Below are positions 59,551 to 64,000 of a stretch of 64,000 nucleotides of DNA, one piece after another. The translations under genes and the position numbers were made by a program. The DNA comes from Mycobacterium sp. MS1601 (GTDB lineage: Bacteria > Actinomycetota > Actinomycetes > Mycobacteriales > Mycobacteriaceae): NCBI RefSeq assembly GCF_001984215.1, contig NZ_CP019420.1, positions 5,394,001 through 5,458,000 on the forward strand. The letters run 5' to 3'. Position 1 is the stretch's first letter. The number at the start of each line of letters is the position of its first letter. The notes under the pieces are model-generated. The model was not told where the DNA came from. It saw only the letters and a list, made by a program, of their open reading frames with translations, and searched no databases.

Positions 59551-60103
59551 CTGAGCTGGTGTGCAGGCGCACAGCGGCGCTGGTGCGGAAACGGTCGCCG
59601 GTGGCCAGCAGGTCGAGGAGTGCTCCCCGCAGTACCGCCAGGGCCAGGGTGCGTTCGGCTTCGGCGGCATCCGACGTCGGATCCGGTTGGTGTGCCGCGA
59701 GAACTGCAAGCCAGTCACCCACCGTGCTGTGTGCGAAACCTGACCACACCCCCTCTGGATCGACCAGTGAGCGGGTGTAGGCCTCGGCCCACAGTGTGAG
59801 AAGGGGGCGGTGGTGGTCGGAGGACAGCCACGTCCACAGTTCGTTGACAGCTCCGTTGAGTGAATCCACCGCATCGAGGTGGTGCAGCAGTTCGAGTTCG
59901 TCTTCGCGGGCCTGTGCCAGTAGGGCTTTGATCAGGCCGTCCTTGCTGCCGAAAAGGAACAGCAGTACCCGTGGGCTGGACCCGATGGCGGCGGCCAGTG
60001 GGCGCAGCGACAACTCGGCCAGGCCGTGTGTCAGCACGTACCGATAGGCGAGCTGCAGCAGTTCGGCCTGCCGAGCGGATGGGCTTGTGGCCTCCGATGT
60101 CAC
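59489..60103 (-). CDS. TetR-family regulator
   Basis: 204 residues, GTG start at 60103. The N-terminal DNA-binding domain includes ELLQLAYRYVLTHGLAELSL and LAAAIGSSPRVLLFLFGSKD. The recognition helix region has the variant SSPRVLLFLFGSK instead of the common YxxFxxK. It diverges from a GNAT acetyltransferase gene with 41 bases between the starts, where a perfect palindromic operator lies (60116-60135). Self-regulation and control of the acetyltransferase are likely. Confidence 0.87.
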   Translation of the reverse strand: MTSEATSPSARQAELLQLAYRYVLTHGLAELSLRPLAAAIGSSPRVLLFLFGSKDGLIKALLAQAREDELELLHHLDAVDSLNGAVNELWTWLSSDHHRPLLTLWAEAYTRSLVDPEGVWSGFAHSTVGDWLAVLAAHQPDPTSDAAEAERTLALAVLRGALLDLLATGDRFRTSAAVRLHTSSVSARTPRPTVAETPPPPDSA

Positions 60104-60115
60104 CTTGGTAGCGTA

Positions 60116-60135
60116 ACTGAAACGAGTGTTTCAGT
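60116..60135. promoter_or_regulatory. Palindromic operator between tetR and the GNAT gene
   Basis: ACTGAAAC-gagt-GTTTCAGT is a perfect 8-bp inverted repeat with a 4-nt spacer. It lies 12 bases upstream of the TetR gene start and 9 bases upstream of the acetyltransferase GTG, immediately before its GGAGG (60136-60140). Confidence 0.75.
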
Positions 60136-60144
60136 GGAGGTGCG

Positions 60145-60648
60145 GTGGCGAACGCGGTGAGTTCTCGGGTGTTGCTGCGCAGGGCAAACCAGCCCGGTGA
60201 CCTGGGCTGGGTGGTGATGGCCAATGGCCAGGAATATCACCGACAGTTCGGCTGGAACACCGATTTCGAGGTGCTGGTGGCAGGCATCGTGGCTGATTTC
60301 GCTCGAAGCCACGACACACGGCGGGAAGCGGCATGGATCGCCGAAGTCGACGGTGAGCGGACCGGGTGTGTGTTCCTGGTTGAAGGGTCCAGTCCCGGCG
60401 TTGCGAAACTGCGAATCCTGTTGGTATGCCAGGGTGGCCGCGGGCTGGGCATCGGCACCCGGCTGGTGCAAGAGTGCCTGCAGTTCGCCAGGACTGCCGG
60501 CTATCGCCAGGTGGAGTTGTGGACCAACGACGTGTTGACCTCAGCGCGAAAAATCTATCAAAGCTTCGGGTTTCGGCTGGTCCGCGAAGAACCGCATCAC
60601 AGTTATGGCCATCAGCTCACCGGGCAGGACTGGGTACTGGACCTCTGA
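60145..60648 (+). CDS. GNAT-family N-acetyltransferase
   Basis: 167 residues, GTG start with GGAGG at 60136-60140. The acetyl-CoA motif A is LRILLVCQGGRGLGIGTRL (the Q/R-x-x-G-x-G/A pattern), followed by the motif B region ARKIYQSFGFRLVREE. The first 35 residues resemble the MarR-GNAT style WVVMANGQEYHRQFGW segment, without the MarR domain. The substrate is unknown. It is divergent from, and probably controlled by, the TetR regulator. Confidence 0.87.
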   Translation: MANAVSSRVLLRRANQPGDLGWVVMANGQEYHRQFGWNTDFEVLVAGIVADFARSHDTRREAAWIAEVDGERTGCVFLVEGSSPGVAKLRILLVCQGGRGLGIGTRLVQECLQFARTAGYRQVELWTNDVLTSARKIYQSFGFRLVREEPHHSYGHQLTGQDWVLDL

Positions 60649-60682
60649 GCGACGGGGTCTGATCGGCCGCTGACTTGTCTTG

Positions 60683-60883
60683 TCAACGACCGGCTTTCGC
60701 GGCATCTGGGTTGGGGTTGTCGGGGCCGAGGGTGCGTTCTGGGAAGTGCATGGTGTTGGTGCGGGGTTGTCCGCAGTCAGATTCCGGGGGCCGGGCCACG
60801 GTCTCCCGGCGTTGCTGAAGCTCCAACAATTCCCCATACGAGAACACCCGGGCGGTCGTTTTCAGCGTTCGATGGGGCGTCAT
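60683..60883 (-). pseudogene. Remnant of a DUF222/HNH (13E12-type) gene with an internal deletion
   Basis: A 66-codon frame on the minus strand joins two distant parts of a DUF222/HNH protein. SYGELLELQQRRETVAR matches the N-terminal TGAELLDVQQRREAVAR of the full gene at 30865-32247. ESDCGQPRTNTMHFPERTLGPD matches that gene's C-terminal ELDCGQSRTNPYHHPDRILAPD. Everything between, including the HNH nuclease motif, is missing (about 390 residues). It lies directly downstream of malQ and is presumably non-functional. Confidence 0.75.
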
Positions 60884-60900
60884 GTCGTGCGGAGTGATAC

Positions 60901-63051
60901 TCAGGTTCGCGGCGTGATGATCAAGTGCATGGCCTCGCTCAACGCAGCCGCCCGCGGATCGGTGAACACCTTCTCCAGTAGCAGCGGCTTGCCCTTCGGA
61001 TCGCTCAGCGGCACACGCCAATTCGGGTACTCGTTGGTGGTGCCGGGCTGATTCTGTGTTCGTCGATCACCCACGGCGTCGGTGAGTGCGACCGACAACA
61101 GCCGCGATGGTGTGCGTCCCAGATAGCGGTACAGCGCAAGGATCGTCTCTTCGACGCTCGGCGGTTCGGTGCCGGGGCCGCTCGGCAGCAGGCCGACCCG
61201 TTGTAGCTCGGCGATCCACGCGGCGTTCTCCGCCTTGTCGGCCTCCAGTTCCTCCTCGACCGGCCGTGTCAGCAGCCCAAGCGAATCTCGAAGGTGCACA
61301 TGGTCCCCGGCGAGGTACCCCGCGGTCGGTGGCAGGTCGTGCGTGGTCACCGAGGACAGGCAGTACTCACGCCACTGCTCGGCGGGCAGCGGACCGCCTG
61401 CGCCTTGGTGGTCCATCTCGAACCACAGGATCGACGTGCCGAGCAGTCCGCGATCACGAAGGTAATCACGTACCCAGGGCTCGACGGTTCCCAGATCTTC
61501 GCCGACAACGACGGCGTCGGCCCGATGTGCCTCCAACGCGACGATCCCGATCATCGCCTCGTGGTCGTAGCGCACATATGTGCCTTCGGTGGGTAACGCG
61601 CCCTTGGGGATCCACCACAGCCGGAACAGGCCGATGATGTGGTCGATGCGCACGCCGCCGGCGTGGCGCAGCACCGCCTGGATGAGCGCCCGGAACGGCT
61701 GGTATTCCGATTCGGCCAGCTGGTCGGGCCGCCACGGCGGCTGTGACCAGTCCTGGCCCAGTTGGTTGTACTCGTCCGGCGGCGCACCGGCCGTCACGCC
61801 GAGCGCCAGGATGTCCTGTAGTGCCCACGCGTCGGCACCGTTGGGGTGCACGCCCACCGCGAGATCGGCCATTATGCCCAACGCCATCCCCGCCCGCACC
61901 GCGGCGGACTGGGCGCCGGCCAGCTGATCATCGAGCTGCCACTGCAGCCAACGGTGGAAATCGACTGCCTCGGAATGTTTTTCAGCAAAAGCGGCGACCT
62001 CGGGGGAGCCGGGGTGACGCAGCTCGGCCGGCCATTCGTGCCAGTCGGCGCCGTACTTGTCGGCCAGCGCACACCAGGTCGCGAAGTCGTCCAGCGCGTC
62101 GCCCTCGCGGTCCCGGAACGCCTGATACGCGAGCTCACGCCCGGCGGTTCGCTTCACGCCGTGAATCAGCTTGAGCGCCTTGCGTTTCGCCGACCACGAA
62201 GCGTCACGGTCGATACCATCGTGCTTACGGGCCCGCTTGCGGACGGCGTCACGCAGCTCGCGCACCTTGCTGCGCTTGCTCAGATCGACGTACTCCGGAA
62301 TGGCCTCCACCCGCAGATACAGCGGATTCACAAAACGCCGTGACGTGGGCAGGTACGGCGAAGGCTCCATCGGCTTGGTGGGCTCGGCGGCATGCAACGG
62401 ATTCACCAGCACATAGCCGGCCCCATGCTGGGCGCCGGACCACACCGCGAGATCGGTGAGGTCCGTGAGATCACCGACGCCCCACGACCGGGTGGACCGC
62501 ACGCTGTACAACTGGGTGGCCAAACCCCAGGTCCGTCGGTTACCCATCCGGGCTGGAAGGCCCAGCCAGCGGGGCGTCATGATCAGGGCGGTGCTCGTCT
62601 CGGTGCTGCCGGAACGCAAGTGCACTCGGTGATAGCCCAGCGGCAGATCACCGGGCAACACAAAGGTAGCCTCGCCGATCAACCCGCCGTCGAGGTCGAA
62701 CGGGGGAGTGAAGTTGTCCACTTGCCGCACGCCGGTACGCACCGTGCCGTCCTCGAGACGCACCCACACGTGGGCGTCGGCGCCGTGGGTGACGTGTGCC
62801 CAGAAGGTGGTGTCCGACCCGGCACGCCCGACGATGGTCGCAGGCAGCGACTTGGACCAGTACGCGCGTTCTTGTTCGGTGACGGCCGCCGCGCGTTGCT
62901 CTGGAGAGCTGACGTCGACGCCCAGGGCGCCGAGCACCGCCACCAAGGTGGATTCGGGGACGTCGACCATCCGGCCGGTCCAGTCGGCGTAGGCGGTGGC
63001 GACACCGAAACGGTTCGCGAGTTCGACGAGTCCGGCATCCACAGCGGTCAT
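60901..63051 (-). CDS. malQ: 4-alpha-glucanotransferase (amylomaltase)
   Basis: 716 residues from the ATG at 63051; a TTG three codons upstream is possible. It transfers alpha-1,4-glucan segments in maltodextrin and glycogen metabolism. The catalytic domain is recognisable from YVLVNPLHA, RIDHIIGLFRLWWIP (catalytic Asp region), VVGEDLGTVEPWVRDYL (acid/base Glu) and SVTTHDLPPTAGYLAG. The N-terminal 150 residues are the extra domain typical of actinobacterial and enterobacterial MalQ. Length is normal and the frame is intact. Confidence 0.93.
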   Translation of the reverse strand: MTAVDAGLVELANRFGVATAYADWTGRMVDVPESTLVAVLGALGVDVSSPEQRAAAVTEQERAYWSKSLPATIVGRAGSDTTFWAHVTHGADAHVWVRLEDGTVRTGVRQVDNFTPPFDLDGGLIGEATFVLPGDLPLGYHRVHLRSGSTETSTALIMTPRWLGLPARMGNRRTWGLATQLYSVRSTRSWGVGDLTDLTDLAVWSGAQHGAGYVLVNPLHAAEPTKPMEPSPYLPTSRRFVNPLYLRVEAIPEYVDLSKRSKVRELRDAVRKRARKHDGIDRDASWSAKRKALKLIHGVKRTAGRELAYQAFRDREGDALDDFATWCALADKYGADWHEWPAELRHPGSPEVAAFAEKHSEAVDFHRWLQWQLDDQLAGAQSAAVRAGMALGIMADLAVGVHPNGADAWALQDILALGVTAGAPPDEYNQLGQDWSQPPWRPDQLAESEYQPFRALIQAVLRHAGGVRIDHIIGLFRLWWIPKGALPTEGTYVRYDHEAMIGIVALEAHRADAVVVGEDLGTVEPWVRDYLRDRGLLGTSILWFEMDHQGAGGPLPAEQWREYCLSSVTTHDLPPTAGYLAGDHVHLRDSLGLLTRPVEEELEADKAENAAWIAELQRVGLLPSGPGTEPPSVEETILALYRYLGRTPSRLLSVALTDAVGDRRTQNQPGTTNEYPNWRVPLSDPKGKPLLLEKVFTDPRAAALSEAMHLIITPRT

Positions 63052-63253
63052 GTTCCCCAATCGGCTCGGTTCATTCAGTTACGTCCCGCGACAGCAGATC
63101 GTCCCAGGTATCGCGCTGCACCACCAGACGAGCGCAGCTCCCTGAGACGAAGACGACGGGGATGTGCCGGGCCGGCGGCCGGTGCCGACAACTTCGGTGC
63201 TCACGGGTATGCCTTGCTCAGCCGCGCATGCCGTTGCAGCACAATGGTTCCAC

Positions 63254-64000
63254 GTGGCTGCCGCATCTGTTGACCGAAACGCTCGCATCGCGGTGGCTCT
63301 GCTCTTCCTCACCAACGGCGCGATGTTCACCAACCTGCTACCGCGCTACCCGGAGATCAAAGCGGCGCTGCAGACGTCGAACATGGGTTTCGGTCTCGCG
63401 GTGGCGGCCTTTCCGGCCGGTGCGATGCTGTCCGGGCTGGCGGCTGCGGCACTGATCCGGCGTTTCACGTCCGCGCGGGTGGCAGTCGTGAGCAGTGTCA
63501 TGATCGCGACCTTCACCTTCCTGGCCGGACTGGCGCCCACGGCATGGGCATTTGCCCTGGCGATGTTCCTGGCCGGGCTTGCCGACGCCCAGACCGATGT
63601 CGCCCAGAACGCCCATGCGCTGCGGGTACAGCGCAGTTACGGCCGGTCCATCATCAACTCGATGCACGCCGTCTGGTCGGTGGGTGCGGTGCTGGGCGGT
63701 GTTATGGGCTCGGCCGCCATTGCGCTGGGGCTCGACATCGTGGTGCAGCTGGCGATCTCGGGACGGTGTTCGGTGTGATCAGCTTGATCAGTTACCGATT
63801 CCTGTTGCGTGGGCCTGACCACGACGAGCCCGCGCCCGTCGCGGCAGCGCCCGTCGATACCGGTGGGCAGCGCCGGATGCTGGCATACCTGGTGTTGCTG
63901 GTGCTGGCGGTGCTGTCCATCGCCGGGGCGGTGGTGGAGGACGCCGGTCAGTCGTGGGCGACGCTGTATCTGCGCGAAAGCCTGGGTGCGCCCGCGGCCA
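63254..64000 (+). CDS. MFS transporter, partial, with an apparent one-base frameshift
   Basis: Truncated by the window end. From a GTG at 63254 (VAAASVDRNARIAVALLF) it has the first six transmembrane helices of an MFS protein, with segments AFALAMFLAGLADAQTDVAQ and NSMHAVWSVGAVLGGVMGSA. The frame as written stops at 63776-63778. One extra G in the GGG run at 63760-63762 continues it as ISGTVFGVISLISYRFLLRG, through a further transmembrane helix (MLAYLVLLVLAVLSIAGAVV), to the end of the window. The pattern resembles the YdjK/fucose-permease-like actinobacterial MFS group. The substrate is unknown. Confidence 0.8.

Overview
The window is high-GC actinobacterial DNA, most likely from a fast-growing Mycobacterium (Mycolicibacterium) or a close relative. 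This rests on a Huc-type [NiFe] hydrogenase locus, a DUF222/HNH (13E12-type) gene, a PknE/PknF-like membrane Ser/Thr kinase, frequent GTG starts, ATGA/GTGA stop-start overlaps and several apparently leaderless promoters. No species is assigned.

The first two thirds (about 1-40,900) form a lithoautotrophy island. (a) 53-6,163 holds a sensor kinase, a class I fructose-bisphosphate aldolase on the minus strand, and the operon cbbL-cbbS-cbbX-cbbR (red-type RuBisCO, its activase and a LysR regulator). (b) 6,166-16,003 holds a divergent AraC-type regulator and a nine-gene hydrogenase operon: hucM-like DUF1641 protein, hucS, hucL, an extended maturation protease, a small protein, a TPR protein, a NifU-Rieske fusion, a six-bladed NHL propeller and an orphan family. 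(c) 16,140-30,783 is a complete 14-subunit complex I operon nuoA-N. (d) 30,865-32,247 is a DUF222/HNH gene. (e) 32,320-34,296 carries phosphoribulokinase and class I fructose-1,6-bisphosphatase. (f) 34,447-40,884 carries a receiver-like protein and hypBA diverging from hypFCDE. A plausible joint role is that Huc oxidises H2 into the quinone pool, complex I links quinone and NAD(H), and the Calvin genes fix CO2. A role for complex I in reverse electron flow is inference.

The middle part (40,841-46,398) holds unlinked genes: a HAD phosphatase, a DUF2993-like protein, an SDR oxidoreductase, a secreted PASTA-like protein, a membrane Ser/Thr kinase and a TetR repressor. The repressor diverges from an 11-gene catabolic operon (46,588-58,221). 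That operon encodes a peptide/nickel-type ABC importer, an isochorismatase-like amidohydrolase, a metallo-beta-lactamase hydrolase, a cyclic amidohydrolase (allantoinase-like), an Asp/Glu/hydantoin-type racemase, allantoicase, an unknown protein and an IPNS-like 2OG-Fe(II) oxygenase. It looks like uptake and breakdown of allantoin or a related ureide by an incompletely described route. The end of the window holds a SnoaL-like protein, LysR and TetR regulators with recognisable operators, a GNAT acetyltransferase, a DUF222/HNH gene remnant, malQ and a partial MFS transporter.

A technical point runs through the window. Six genes (nuoE, nuoL, nuoN, the allantoinase-like gene, allantoicase, the MFS gene) each break at a G or C run, and in each case adding one base restores a normal protein. 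This points to under-called homopolymers in the assembly rather than real gene decay. In particular it makes the apparent NuoE-NuoF fusion suspect. No tRNA, rRNA, CRISPR array or insertion sequence was recognised.
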